64,000 nt of DNA from Bradyrhizobium barranii subsp. barranii (GCF_017565645.3 NZ_CP086136.1:3331501-3395500), one strand, 5' to 3'; shown: positions 32,781-43,153, counted from the first letter of the stretch. The notes: generated by a model not told the origin, from the sequence alone. A program made the numbers and translations.

Positions 32781-33860
32781 ATGCGCGCTGCGATTTTCAG
32801 GAACGGTGAGATTGTCGTCGACCGGATGGCGGAGCCGAAGCCGGGCCCCGGCCAGGTGCTGGTTAGGACGCTCGCCTGCGGCATCTGCGGCTCCGACCTT
32901 CACGCGCGCCAGCATGCCCCCCGCATGGTGGAGATGGCGAAGAAGACCGGCCGCAAGCCGATGGACCTCGCCCGCGACGTCGTGTTCGGCCATGAGTTCT
33001 GCTGCGAGATCGTCGATTACGGTCCCGGAACCGCGCGCAAGCTCAAGCCCGGCACCCGCGTCTGCTCGCTGCCGGCGCTCGTGACGCCGCAGGGCATCGA
33101 GGGCATCGGCTATTCCAACGACAATATCGGCGGCTATGCCGAGGCGATGCTGCTCAGCGAGCCCCTGCTGCTGGAGGTGCCCAACGGTCTCGCGCCCGAA
33201 CATGCCGCGCTGACCGAGCCGCTCGCGGTCGGTGTCCACGCCGTGGCGAAAGCCAACATCCGTGGCGGCGAGGTGCCGCTCGTGATCGGTTGCGGCCCGG
33301 TCGGCCTCGCGGTGATCGCCGCGCTGAGGATCAAGGGCCTGCATCCGATCGTCGCGGCCGACTATTCGCCGGCGCGGCGTGCGCTCGCGGCAAGGCTCGG
33401 GGCCGATATCGTCGTCGATCCCAAGGTGACGCAGCCCTACGCGACCTGGGCCGAGCACGCGCAGATGTCGGAGGCCGAGAAGGCGGCGCGGCCGCCGTTG
33501 CAGGCCATGCTGCCGGCACTGAAGCCCGCAATCATCTTCGAATGCGTCGGCGTGCCCGGCCTGTTACAGCAGGTGTTCGAGGGCGCCCCGCGTGATGCGC
33601 GCATCGTGGTGGTCGGCGTCTGCATGGAGACCGACAGGAGCGAACCCATGCTCGGCATCATGAAGGAGCTCAACGTCCAATATGTGCTCGGCTACACGCC
33701 GGATGAGTTCGCAGCGTCACTGCGTTTGATCGCGGAAGGGCAGGTGGATGCGGCGGCGATGGTCACTGCCGAGGTCGGCCTCGACGGCGTCGCAAAAGCG
33801 TTCGCTGATCTCGCCAATCCTGAGGCGCACACCGAGATCATCGTGCAGCCGTGGAAATAG
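32781..33860 (+). CDS. Zinc-dependent alcohol dehydrogenase (MDR superfamily)
   Basis: This 359-residue medium-chain dehydrogenase has the catalytic zinc motifs CGICGSDLHAR and GHEFCCEIV. It has a nucleotide-binding fold (VIGCGPVGLAVIAALRIKG) and a C-terminal NVQYVLGYTPDEF region. The four-Cys structural zinc loop of classical ADH is not evident, as in some polyol dehydrogenases. GGGAGGAG precedes the ATG. The 3' end overlaps the convergent TAXI gene by 23 bp. The likely role is NAD(P)-dependent oxidation of an alcohol or polyol, with unknown substrate. Confidence 0.92.
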   Translation: MRAAIFRNGEIVVDRMAEPKPGPGQVLVRTLACGICGSDLHARQHAPRMVEMAKKTGRKPMDLARDVVFGHEFCCEIVDYGPGTARKLKPGTRVCSLPALVTPQGIEGIGYSNDNIGGYAEAMLLSEPLLLEVPNGLAPEHAALTEPLAVGVHAVAKANIRGGEVPLVIGCGPVGLAVIAALRIKGLHPIVAADYSPARRALAARLGADIVVDPKVTQPYATWAEHAQMSEAEKAARPPLQAMLPALKPAIIFECVGVPGLLQQVFEGAPRDARIVVVGVCMETDRSEPMLGIMKELNVQYVLGYTPDEFAASLRLIAEGQVDAAAMVTAEVGLDGVAKAFADLANPEAHTEIIVQPWK

Positions 33861-35265
33861 GGAATGGCTGAAGCACGCCGCCATCGGGTTTCGCGGCGAC
33901 GTCGGCATCGCTCATCTGGGCGATCACGGCCCGGCGATCGACGATCGCCTGGTGGAATTGCGCCAGCACGAGACCGAAGGCGGTGAGGTCGCCGTCTTCG
34001 ATGGCGCCGTCCTCGTGACAGGCCAGCGTCTCGCGCAGGATGTCGTCGGCTGCGCTCTGCATGGCGGCGAGATCGTCGAGCGACGTCGCCTCCCGCACGC
34101 TGGAGATCGCCGTCAGCAACCGGTCGCGATGCAGCGCGTTCTCGCTGCGCTCCTCGCGCCGTAGATAGTGCCGCAGCCACGCGGCCACCGAGCCGAAGCC
34201 CGAGAGCAGCAGCACTGCGCCCCAGATGTAGTCGCTGTACTTGTCCATGAAGCTGCGCTCGTTGCCGTCGATAAAGGCGGCAGCTCCTGGATGGGCCGGC
34301 AGCGCGGCGTCCTTGTCGGTGTCAGGCTTCTGGATGTGACTGGCGCCGGGCAAGTCCTTCACGAGCGACTGACGGACCGTAAACAGCTCGCGGGTGAAGG
34401 TCGCGACCGTGTCCTCGGACAGTGAAGCGGGCGCGACGATCAGATGATTGACGGCGATGGTGTCGATCTTGTCGTCCGGCCGCTGCGGCGTTGTGGAAAA
34501 TGCGCTCGCGGGAATTTCCTCGGATTCGTAGAGCGGATGCCGCTCGGCGATGGCGTCGGAGACGTCGACGGACAGGAACTTGGGCTCGCCGCGCAGGCGT
34601 GCGGTGGTGGCGATCGTGCTTGCGATCGCCTTGTCGTCGAGTGCGCCCACCATCATGAAGGCGTCGAGCGTTGAGTCCTGGGCCATCTCGGAGATGCGGT
34701 CGATACCGAACTGTGCGATCGTGACCTTCTGCGGATTGACGCCTGACTCGGCGAGGATGACACGGAGCAGATTGAGATTGGCATCGCCAAGGCCGACGAC
34801 ACCGATGCGGCGCCCCGTGAGGGAGGCGATCTCCATGATCTTCGGCCTGGCGGCGCCCTTGCGCGCCACTGGCGCCCACAACACCACGAAATTTCGCCGC
34901 AGGATCGCCACCGAATTGGTGTCGGCCGGCATGGCGAAGTCGCCACGAGCCACCGCAAGCTCGGCCTTGCCGGCGCCGAGCAGGTTGAGGCTTTGCAGTG
35001 TGCCGTCGGTCTCGATCGGCACGAGCCGCACCGCGCCACCCCTGGCGTCGAACGCCTTCGCCACCGCCGCAATCAGCGCCTGGTCGTCACTGCCGGCCGG
35101 CCCGACTGCGATGCGTAGCGTCGCCGGCTGCCAGACCCAATAGGCGAGGGCAAGAGCGACCGCGAGCACCGAGAGCACGCTTGCGAGCGCGAGCCACGGG
35201 CCAAAGCGATTGCGGCGGCGAGACGACGCGTCTCTCCTCACGCTCAGATCACTCGGCACGGGCAT
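33838..35265 (-). CDS. TAXI-family TRAP-type solute-binding protein, membrane anchored
   Basis: The 475-residue protein has an N-terminal membrane anchor (residues 24-45) and a TAXI-type binding domain (LRIAVGPAGSDDQALIAAVAKAF, LGAGKAELAVARGDFAM, RRIGVVGLGDANLNLLRVIL). A second membrane helix lies near residue 345 (YIWGAVLLLSGFGSVAAWL). After it is a cytoplasmic helical tail of about 110 residues. Classical TAXI proteins are free periplasmic receptors feeding a fused TRAP permease. Here no permease is adjacent and the extra helix and tail suggest a sensor or scaffold role. It lies 51 bp downstream of ppk2 on the same strand. Confidence 0.88.
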   Translation of the reverse strand: MPVPSDLSVRRDASSRRRNRFGPWLALASVLSVLAVALALAYWVWQPATLRIAVGPAGSDDQALIAAVAKAFDARGGAVRLVPIETDGTLQSLNLLGAGKAELAVARGDFAMPADTNSVAILRRNFVVLWAPVARKGAARPKIMEIASLTGRRIGVVGLGDANLNLLRVILAESGVNPQKVTIAQFGIDRISEMAQDSTLDAFMMVGALDDKAIASTIATTARLRGEPKFLSVDVSDAIAERHPLYESEEIPASAFSTTPQRPDDKIDTIAVNHLIVAPASLSEDTVATFTRELFTVRQSLVKDLPGASHIQKPDTDKDAALPAHPGAAAFIDGNERSFMDKYSDYIWGAVLLLSGFGSVAAWLRHYLRREERSENALHRDRLLTAISSVREATSLDDLAAMQSAADDILRETLACHEDGAIEDGDLTAFGLVLAQFHQAIVDRRAVIAQMSDADVAAKPDGGVLQPFPISTAAR

Positions 35266-35316
35266 CTCGCTTTCCTCATCGGCAAGCTCGCCCGACGGCA
35301 GGCGCGGCGGGTGCCG

Positions 35317-36237
35317 TCAGTATTTCGAAGGCACGTACATTTCCGGCGGAATCGGGCCGCGGTGATAGTCGGGGTTGCGGACGCGCGGCGGCAGCACCAC
35401 GGGCACGCGGGCGACCTCCTGGTACGGCATCTGGCTGAGCAGATGCGCGATGCAGTTGAGGCGGGCGCGCTTCTTGCCGACGGCGTTGACGATCCACCAC
35501 GGCGAATCCGGCAGATGCGTGTGCTCCAGCATCGTCTCCTTGGCCTTGGTGTACGCCTCCCAGCGGCTGCGCGCCTCGACGTCCATCGGGCTCAGCTTCC
35601 ACTGCTTCAGCGGATCCCTGATGCGCATGCTGAAGCGGAACTGCTGCTCGTCGTCGGTGATCGAGAACCAGTATTTGACGAGCGTGATGCCGGAGCGGAT
35701 CAGCATCCGCTCGAACTCCGGCACCGTCTTGAAGAACTCCTGGTATTGCTCGTCGGTGCAGAAGCCCATCACGCGCTCGACGCCGGCACGGTTGTACCAG
35801 CTGCGGTCGGACAGCACCATTTCGCCGCCGGCCGGCAGGTGCGCCACATAACGCTGGAAATACCATTGCGTCCGCTCGCGCTCACTCGGTGCGGGGAGCG
35901 CTGCAACGCGGCAGATGCGGGGATTGAGACGCTGGGTGATACGCTTGATGACGCCGCCCTTGCCGGCGGAATCGCGGCCCTCGAACAGCACCACGACCTT
36001 CTTCTTCTCGCTCTGCACCCAGTCCTGGAGCTTGACCAGCTCGCCCTGGAGGCGGAGCAATTCCCGGAAATAGAGCCTGCGATCCACCGTCGGGCGGAGC
36101 GCGTCCGTCTCGTCCAGCAGCTCGTCGAGCCTGCTGTCATCGAGCTCCATTTCCAGCTCTTCGTCGAGATCGTCGGTCATTTCCCGGATGATGCGCTCGC
36201 GTTTGGCCATTTCAGGGGTGCGGTCGGATGCGGTCAT
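35317..36237 (-). CDS. ppk2: Polyphosphate kinase 2 (PPK2)
   Basis: The ATG at 36237 follows AAGAAGGAC and gives 306 residues; upstream frame extension is unlikely. PPK2 signatures are clear: Walker A FEGRDSAGKGGVIKR, the lid region with Arg (RVAALPAPSERERTQWYFQRYV), Walker B-like LSDRSWYNRAGVERVMGF and the C-terminal PYQEVARVPVVLPPR. These enzymes transfer phosphate between polyphosphate and nucleotides, mostly regenerating GTP or ATP. The one-domain length matches class I. It is likely cotranscribed with the TAXI protein gene. Confidence 0.94.
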   Translation of the reverse strand: MTASDRTPEMAKRERIIREMTDDLDEELEMELDDSRLDELLDETDALRPTVDRRLYFRELLRLQGELVKLQDWVQSEKKKVVVLFEGRDSAGKGGVIKRITQRLNPRICRVAALPAPSERERTQWYFQRYVAHLPAGGEMVLSDRSWYNRAGVERVMGFCTDEQYQEFFKTVPEFERMLIRSGITLVKYWFSITDDEQQFRFSMRIRDPLKQWKLSPMDVEARSRWEAYTKAKETMLEHTHLPDSPWWIVNAVGKKRARLNCIAHLLSQMPYQEVARVPVVLPPRVRNPDYHRGPIPPEMYVPSKY

Positions 36238-36333
36238 GGGTCCTTCTTTCGGCAGGGTGCCTGTCGCCCGTGACCATCGGCGGGGTTTATTGCGCCCATG
36301 TGACACCGGTTCCGAAATAGCCCGGCGGGGCCG

Positions 36334-36795
36334 TCAGACCGGCAGGGCGATCGAATATTTGACCTGGCTGAGCGCGAAGCTCGACTCGATCGAGGCAATG
36401 CCGTCGAGCCGGGTCAGCTTGGTCTTGAGAAAGGTCTCGTAGGAGGCGAGGTCGGCCGCCACCACGCGCAGGAGATAATCGCGGTTGCCGGTCATCAGAT
36501 AGCACTCCAGCACCTCGTCCCATTTCGAGATCGCGCGCGCGAAGCGATTCAGATCCTCCTCCTTCTGCCGCGCCAGCTTGATCGAGATGAAGACGCTGAC
36601 ATGCAGCCCCAGCGCCTTCTGGTCGACGGTCGCGATGTAGCGGCTGATGACGCCGCGCTCCTCCAGCAGCTTGACCCGGCGATGGCAGGGCGACACCGAG
36701 AGCCCGACCTTGTCGGCCAGCTCCTGCATGGTCAGCCGGCTGTCGTTCTGGAGCAAAGCGAGGATTTTCCGGTCGATGGCGTCGAGGTCTGGCAT
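36334..36795 (-). CDS. Lrp/AsnC-family transcriptional regulator
   Basis: I prefer the ATG at 36795 (MPDLDAIDRKIL), which is the usual Lrp N-terminus, giving 153 residues; the frame extends to 36843. The HTH covers residues 5-60 (DSRLTMQELADKVGLSVSPC, RRVKLLEERGVI) and the RAM effector domain the rest (DEVLECYLMTGNRDYLLRVV). It is divergent from a PDH-E1-like gene across about 135 bp. The same pairing is known as mdeR-mdeB in Pseudomonas putida, where the Lrp protein responds to a sulfur amino acid. A local regulatory role is likely. Confidence 0.93.
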   Translation of the reverse strand: MPDLDAIDRKILALLQNDSRLTMQELADKVGLSVSPCHRRVKLLEERGVISRYIATVDQKALGLHVSVFISIKLARQKEEDLNRFARAISKWDEVLECYLMTGNRDYLLRVVAADLASYETFLKTKLTRLDGIASIESSFALSQVKYSIALPV

Positions 36796-36930
36796 TGGGA
36801 TGAAACCTGTCTGAAGTGCTGATCCATTGGTAAAGTATCCCAATATTCGGGGGTATGGCGCGAGAAATTGAGAAGTTTGGCTCCGCCCGCAGGCGTATCA
36901 TCGTCCGACCTGTTTCCGGGAGCCATTGTC

Positions 36931-39294
36931 ATGCCCGTTGATACCGCCCGTCTGGACACATTGACCGCGCTGGCCCGCAAGGCGCTGTGGCTGTCGTCAT
37001 GGACCATCCATCACGCCAACCACATCCGCGCCAACGCGGACGGGCTCAAGGTCGGGGGACACCAGGCCTCGTCCGCCTCGCTCGCGACCATCATGTCGGC
37101 GCTGTATTTTAGCGTGCTGCGTCCTGAGGATCGCGTCGCGGTGAAGCCGCATGCAAGCCCGGTGTTCCACGCCATCCAGTATCTGTTCGGCCGGCAGACG
37201 CGCGAGAAGCTGGAGAACTTTCGCGGGTTCAAGGGCGCGCAGTCCTATCCCTCGCGGACCAAGGACGTCGACGACGTCGATTTCTCCACCGGATCGGTCG
37301 GCCTCGGCGTCGCGCAGACGCTGTTTGCCTCGCTGGTGCAGGACTACGTCAAGGCGCATGGCTGGATGAAGGATCGCCGCGAAGGGCGGATGATTGCGCT
37401 GGTCGGCGATGCCGAGATGGACGAGGGCAACATTTTCGAGGCGCTCGCCGAAGGCTGGAAGCACGGCCTGCGCAACACCTGGTGGGTGGTCGACTATAAC
37501 AGGCAGTCGCTCGACGCCGTTGTGCGCGAGGGGCTCTGGGAAAAGTTTGAGACCATGTTCCGCAATTTCGGCTGGGACGTGGTGATCGTGAAATATGGCC
37601 GCCTGATGCGCGAGGCCTTCGCCGAGCCGGGCGGCGAGGCGCTGAAGCGCTGGATCGACAATTGCCCGAACGCGCTCTACGCGGCGCTGTGCTTCCAGGG
37701 CGGTGCCGCCTTCCGCAAGCATCTGCACGATGAGATCGGCGACCAGGGCCCGATCACCAAGTTGATCGACAGGCGCAGCGACGAGGAGCTGCTGGCGCTG
37801 ATGTCGAATCTCGGCGGCCACGACATGGCGAGCATGCTGGAGGCGTTCGAGTCGATCGATCACGATCGCCCGGTCTGCTTCATCGCCTACACCATCAAGG
37901 GCGTCGGCCTGCCGTTCCAGGGCCATAAGGACAACCACGCCGGCCTGATGACGGTCATGCAGATGGAGAAATATCGCGAGAGCCAGAACATTCGTGCGGG
38001 CCATGAATGGGACAAGTACGAAGGCCTCGCGCAGGACGCTGCCGAGCTCGACGCCTTCCTTGCGCGCGTGCCGTTCAACCAGGACGGCCGCCGGCTGACC
38101 GCGCCTGTTATCGAGGTTCCCCAGCAGCTCGCGTTCAAGCCGTCGACCCAGATGTCGACCCAGCAGGGCTTTGGCCTCGTGCTGAACGAGATCGCGCGCG
38201 GCGACAGCGAACTCGCACAGCGCATCGTCACGACCTCGCCCGACGTCACGGTCTCGACCAATCTCGGTCCGTGGGTGAACCGGCGCGGCCTGTTCGCGCG
38301 CGGCGAGAAGGCGGACTTATTCCGCAGCGAGAAAATTCCCTCCACGTTCAATTGGGACTTCTCGCCCAAGGGGCAGCATCTCGAGCTCGGCATCGCCGAA
38401 ATGAACCTGTTCATCATGCTCTCGGCGCTCGGCCTGTCGCACCAGATCAACGGCGAGCGGCTCTTGCCGGTCGGCACGCTCTACGATCCCTTCATCGAGC
38501 GCGGCCTCGATGCGCTGAACTACGCCTGCTACCAGGATGCGCGCTTCATGGTGGCAGCGACGCCCTCGGGCATCACGCTGGCGCCGGAAGGCGGCGCGCA
38601 CCAGTCGATCGCGACGCCGTTGATCGGCATGGCGCAGGACGGGCTCGCCTCGTTCGAGCCGGCGTTCGTCGACGAGCTCGCCGTGATCATGGCGTGGGGC
38701 TTCAATCACATGCAGCGCGATCCGGGCGAGGGCGGCTCGGTCTATTTGCGGCTCTCGACGCGCAGCATCGAGCAGGCGCAGCGGATCGTGACGCCGGAGC
38801 TTGAGCAGGGCATCACCGACGGCGCCTATTGGCTGCGCAAGCCGGGGCCCAATGCCGAACTCGTGATCGCCTATACCGGCGCGGTCGCGCCCGAAGCGAT
38901 CGAGGCGACCGGCTTCATCGGCGAGAGCCGCCGCGACATCGGCCTGCTCGCGATCACCTCGGCGGATCGTCTGCATGCGGGTTGGACCGCTGCGCGGAAA
39001 TTGCGGCGCGATCGGCGGGGTGTGCAGCATCTCAGCCACATCGAAAAGCTGCTCGCGCCGCTGCCGCGCGACTGCGGCATCGTGACCGTGATCGACGGCC
39101 ATCCCTCCGCGCTCGGTTGGCTCGGCAGTGTCCGCGGTCATCGCGTCGAGGCGCTCGGCGTCGAGCAGTTCGGCCAGACCGGCACCATCGCGGACCTCTA
39201 CCGCCATTACGGCATCGATGCGAACGCCATCATCGATGCGGCGGAAAGCCTCACCACCGGCGCGCCGGTGCTGCATCGGAAGATGGCGGTGTAG
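36931..39294 (+). CDS. Pyruvate dehydrogenase E1-like 2-oxo acid dehydrogenase (MdeB-like)
   Basis: From the ATG at 36931 the product has 787 residues, about 100 fewer than E. coli AceE. It has the homodimeric E1 layout. The N-terminal TPP domain has GDAEMDEGNIFEA and then the NRQSLD motif. The middle pyrimidine-binding domain contains LELGIAEMNLFIMLSALGLS and TPSGITLAPEGGAHQS. The C-terminal transketolase domain follows. The short N-terminus lacks most of the AceE segment that contacts E2. With the divergent Lrp gene it resembles MdeB, which decarboxylates 2-oxobutyrate from methionine breakdown. No E2/E3 or methionine gamma-lyase gene is adjacent. Confidence 0.88.
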   Translation: MPVDTARLDTLTALARKALWLSSWTIHHANHIRANADGLKVGGHQASSASLATIMSALYFSVLRPEDRVAVKPHASPVFHAIQYLFGRQTREKLENFRGFKGAQSYPSRTKDVDDVDFSTGSVGLGVAQTLFASLVQDYVKAHGWMKDRREGRMIALVGDAEMDEGNIFEALAEGWKHGLRNTWWVVDYNRQSLDAVVREGLWEKFETMFRNFGWDVVIVKYGRLMREAFAEPGGEALKRWIDNCPNALYAALCFQGGAAFRKHLHDEIGDQGPITKLIDRRSDEELLALMSNLGGHDMASMLEAFESIDHDRPVCFIAYTIKGVGLPFQGHKDNHAGLMTVMQMEKYRESQNIRAGHEWDKYEGLAQDAAELDAFLARVPFNQDGRRLTAPVIEVPQQLAFKPSTQMSTQQGFGLVLNEIARGDSELAQRIVTTSPDVTVSTNLGPWVNRRGLFARGEKADLFRSEKIPSTFNWDFSPKGQHLELGIAEMNLFIMLSALGLSHQINGERLLPVGTLYDPFIERGLDALNYACYQDARFMVAATPSGITLAPEGGAHQSIATPLIGMAQDGLASFEPAFVDELAVIMAWGFNHMQRDPGEGGSVYLRLSTRSIEQAQRIVTPELEQGITDGAYWLRKPGPNAELVIAYTGAVAPEAIEATGFIGESRRDIGLLAITSADRLHAGWTAARKLRRDRRGVQHLSHIEKLLAPLPRDCGIVTVIDGHPSALGWLGSVRGHRVEALGVEQFGQTGTIADLYRHYGIDANAIIDAAESLTTGAPVLHRKMAV

Positions 39295-39310
39295 TTGAGG
39301 TAACTGCCCT

Positions 39311-39410
39311 GTCATTCCGGGGCGACGCGTAGCGTCGAGCCCGGAATCCATACTCCCGATCGTGGTTATGGATTCCGGGCCCGCGCCAAGTGCCGCGTCC
39401 CGGAATGACA
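39311..39410. repeat. Dispersed palindromic repeat, family B
   Basis: GTCATTCCGGGGCGACGCG...CCCGGAATCCATA is followed by an inverted partner TATGGATTCCGGG...CCGCGTCCCGGAATGAC. It is an intergenic palindrome 16 bp after the E1-like gene, distinct in sequence from family A. I see one copy in this window. Confidence 0.7.
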
Positions 39411-39563
39411 CCTGAGGGAGCCTTGCCTCGTTCCCGCCATCGGCTCATATATCCTCCGTCCGCCGCAACGCTGGCCCCGCATATGGCGGGTTCAATTGCC
39501 GGCGCTTTCGTGCAAGGATGCCTGCCGAAACGCCCCCTCCAAGCCCCCAAGAAGAGGTTAACG

Positions 39564-40994
39564 ATGGTCAATCGCATGCAATTCTACATCGACGGCGCCT
39601 GGGTCGATCCCGCCGTCAAGAAGTCCACCGCCGTGGTGAATCCCGCGACGGAAGACGCGATGTACGAGGTTGCGCTGGGCTCCAAGGCTGACGTCGACAA
39701 GGCCGTCACCGCTGCCAAGCGCGCCTTTGCAACTTTCTCCCAGACCAGCCGCGAGGAGCGCGTCGCGCTGCTCACGAAAGTCATCGAGATCTACAAGGGC
39801 CGCCTCAAGGAGATCGGCGCCGCCGTCTCCGACGAGATGGGCGCGCCGCTGCCGATGGCTGAGAAGCTCCAGGCCGGCGCCGGCCTCGGCCACCTCATGA
39901 CCACGCTCGACGTGCTCAAGAACTACCATTTCGAGGAACCGGTCGGCACCGCCATGGTGCTGCGCGAGCCGATCGGCGTGGTCGGCATGATCACGCCCTG
40001 GAACTGGCCGCTGAACCAGATCGCCTGCAAGGTCGCGCCCGCGCTCGCCGCCGGCTGCACCATGATCCTCAAGCCGTCGGAGTTCACCCCGACCTCGGCT
40101 TTGATCTTCGCGGAAATCCTCCACGAAGCCGGCGTGCCGAAGGGCGTGTTCAACCTCGTCAACGGCCTCGGCCCCGAGGTCGGCGCCGCCATGAGCGAGC
40201 ATCCTGATATCGACATGATCTCGTTCACCGGCTCGACCCGCGCCGGCATCGACGTGGCCAAGCGCGCCGCGCCGACCGTGAAGCGCGTCAGCCAGGAGCT
40301 CGGCGGCAAGTCGCCGAACGTCATCCTCGAAGGTGCCGACCTGCAGAAGGCGGTGACTGGCGGCGTGATGCACATGTTCAACAACTCCGGCCAGTCCTGC
40401 AATGCGCCTTCGCGCATGATCGTGCCGCTGTCGAAGATGAAGGAAGTCGCCGCGATCGCGAAGGCGGTCGCCGACAAGACCAAAGCCGGTGATCCCCGCG
40501 CTGAAGGCACTACCATTGGTCCGGTCGTCAACCGCGGCCAGTGGGACAAGATCCAGGGCCTCATCAAGAAGGGCATCGACGAGGGCGCAACGCTCGTCGC
40601 CGGTGGTCCGGGCCTGCCCGAAGGCGTCAACAAGGGCTTCTACGTCCGTCCGACCATCTTCGCCGACGTCACTCCCGACATGACGATCGCCCGTGAAGAG
40701 ATCTTCGGACCGGTGCTGACCATCATCGGCGCCAAGGACGAGTCTGAGGCCGTGCAGATCGCCAACGACACGCCGTACGGCCTCGCCGGCTACGTCTCGG
40801 GCGCTTCGGTTGAGGACGCCAAGCGCGTGGGTCGCCAGATCCGCGCCGGCAACGTCAATCTCCAGGGCGTGCCCAACGACCGCACCGCGCCGTTCGGCGG
40901 CTACAAGCAGTCGGGCAACGGCCGCGAATGGGGCAAGTACGGCCTCGAGGACTTCCTCGAAGTGAAGGCCGTTGCGGGCTTCAACGCGGCGTAA
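39564..40994 (+). CDS. Aldehyde dehydrogenase (NAD(P)+)
   Basis: The ATG at 39564 follows AAGAGG and gives 476 residues; the frame is open upstream through the repeat. ALDH landmarks are present: the nucleotide-binding ITPWNWPLNQ and FTGSTRAGIDVA, the general base Glu in QELGGKSPNV, the catalytic Cys in NNSGQSCNAPSR and the C-terminal EEIFGPVL and PFGGYKQSGNGRE. It oxidises an aldehyde to the acid. It is monocistronic, ending in a strong terminator at 41018-41050. The substrate is not indicated by context. Confidence 0.94.
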   Translation: MVNRMQFYIDGAWVDPAVKKSTAVVNPATEDAMYEVALGSKADVDKAVTAAKRAFATFSQTSREERVALLTKVIEIYKGRLKEIGAAVSDEMGAPLPMAEKLQAGAGLGHLMTTLDVLKNYHFEEPVGTAMVLREPIGVVGMITPWNWPLNQIACKVAPALAAGCTMILKPSEFTPTSALIFAEILHEAGVPKGVFNLVNGLGPEVGAAMSEHPDIDMISFTGSTRAGIDVAKRAAPTVKRVSQELGGKSPNVILEGADLQKAVTGGVMHMFNNSGQSCNAPSRMIVPLSKMKEVAAIAKAVADKTKAGDPRAEGTTIGPVVNRGQWDKIQGLIKKGIDEGATLVAGGPGLPEGVNKGFYVRPTIFADVTPDMTIAREEIFGPVLTIIGAKDESEAVQIANDTPYGLAGYVSGASVEDAKRVGRQIRAGNVNLQGVPNDRTAPFGGYKQSGNGREWGKYGLEDFLEVKAVAGFNAA

Positions 40995-41017
40995 GGCTTA
41001 TCGCCTGAACGATCATG

Positions 41018-41050
41018 ACGCCGGAGCGGGAAACCGCTTCGGCGTTTTTT
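41018..41050 (+). terminator. Rho-independent terminator of the aldehyde dehydrogenase gene
   Basis: ACGCCGGAGCGG-GAAA-CCGCTTCGGCGT forms a 12-bp stem with one G-U pair and a GNRA tetraloop, followed by TTTTTT. It begins 23 bp after the stop codon. Confidence 0.9.
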
Positions 41051-41061
41051 GTTTGCTCCGT

Positions 41062-41147
41062 CGTCATTGCGAGGAGCGCAGCGACGAAGCAATCCAGACT
41101 GTCTCCACGGAAAGACTCTGGATTGCTTCGCTTCGCTCGCAATGACG
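41062..41147. repeat. Dispersed palindromic repeat, family A, copy 2
   Basis: Same element as at 29604-29683 and 58629-58715, with the arms CGTCATTGCGAGGAGCGCAG and CTTCGCTCGCAATGACG. It follows the terminator of the aldehyde dehydrogenase gene directly. Confidence 0.85.
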
Positions 41148-41159
41148 GAGGAGAGATCT

Positions 41160-41248
41160 CGTAGGGTGGGCAGAGGAGCGAAGCGACGTGCCCACCATCA
41201 CGAGCCGGCAAGGAATGGTGGGCACGCTTTCGCTTTGCCCACCCTACG
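41160..41248. repeat. Dispersed palindromic repeat, family C
   Basis: CGTAGGGTGGGCA...CGTGCCCACC at the left is mirrored by GGTGGGCACGCTTTCGC...TGCCCACCCTACG at the right. It lies 12 bp from the family A copy, so two unrelated palindromic elements are stacked in one intergenic region. Confidence 0.8.
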
Positions 41249-41268
41249 AGACCGTCTGTGCGGAACGC

Positions 41269-42237
<969 letters not shown>

Positions 42238-42328
42238 GTGCAGGTCTCTTTGTTGCGTTCCCTCTGTCCAAGTCTGCTAGCATCAGTTATCTACGGCCGC
42301 AAATCGGTCACCACAGGCGAGGGAAGAC

Positions 42329-43153
42329 ATGCCGCGTATTTTGATGACAGGAGCTTCGGGCGGAATCGGCACGAGCCTGCGAAAGCTGCTGCCGCCGATC
42401 TATCCGGATCTCCTGCTCTCCGACATCAAGCCGCCCGCCGATCTCGGCGCGAACGAACAATTCAAGGCGGCGGATCTCGCCGATCTCGCGCAGTGCGAGG
42501 CGATCTGCGAGGGCGTCGACGGCATCATCCATTTCGGCGGCTATTCGGTCGAAGGCACCTGGGACCAAATCCTCCAGGCCAACATCATCGGCGGCTACAA
42601 TTTGTTCGAGGCCGCCTACCGCAAGGGCGTCAAGCGCGTGGTGTTCGCCTCGTCCAACCACGCCGTCGGCTTCTATCCCCGCCACCACAAGATCGGGACC
42701 GACGTCACCCCGCGCCCCGACGGTCGTTATGGCGTCAGCAAGGTGTTCGGCGAGGCCGTCGGTGCGCTCTACGCCGACAAGCACGGCCTGAAGGTGACTT
42801 GCCTGCGCATCGGCAATTTCGGCGACATGCCGCTCGACCAGCGCCGGCTCTCGATCTGGCTGAAACCCGACGACCTCGTGCAGCTCTGCCGCATCGGGCT
42901 CGAACATCCCGACATTCATTTCGAGGTCTTCTACGGCGCCTCCCTCAACGAGCGCGCCTGGTGGGACAACCACCGCGCCTACGAATTCGGCTATCGCCCG
43001 ACGGGGCGCGCCGAGGATTTCCGCGAGCACGCCATGGCCGAGCAGGCCAAGCTGAAGCCGGATCCGGTCGGCGACCACTACCAGGGCGGCGCGTTCTGCA
43101 GCAACGAGTTCGACGGCGATGCGAGCCGGATCATTGATTGGAGTAAGCGCTGA
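42329..43153 (+). CDS. Uronate dehydrogenase-like NAD-dependent epimerase/dehydratase family protein
   Basis: This 274-residue extended-SDR-type protein has an N-terminal Rossmann motif (MTGASGGIGTSL) and catalytic Tyr-x3-Lys (RYGVSKVFGE). Stretches typical of bacterial uronate dehydrogenases are present (IIHFGGYSVEGTW, FASSNHAVGFYPR, CLRIGNFGDMPLDQRRLSIW). The family oxidises D-galacturonate or D-glucuronate to the aldarolactone with NAD. The divergent SMP-30 gene would hydrolyse the product. No uronate transporter or aldarate dehydratase is immediately adjacent. Confidence 0.85.
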   Translation: MPRILMTGASGGIGTSLRKLLPPIYPDLLLSDIKPPADLGANEQFKAADLADLAQCEAICEGVDGIIHFGGYSVEGTWDQILQANIIGGYNLFEAAYRKGVKRVVFASSNHAVGFYPRHHKIGTDVTPRPDGRYGVSKVFGEAVGALYADKHGLKVTCLRIGNFGDMPLDQRRLSIWLKPDDLVQLCRIGLEHPDIHFEVFYGASLNERAWWDNHRAYEFGYRPTGRAEDFREHAMAEQAKLKPDPVGDHYQGGAFCSNEFDGDASRIIDWSKR

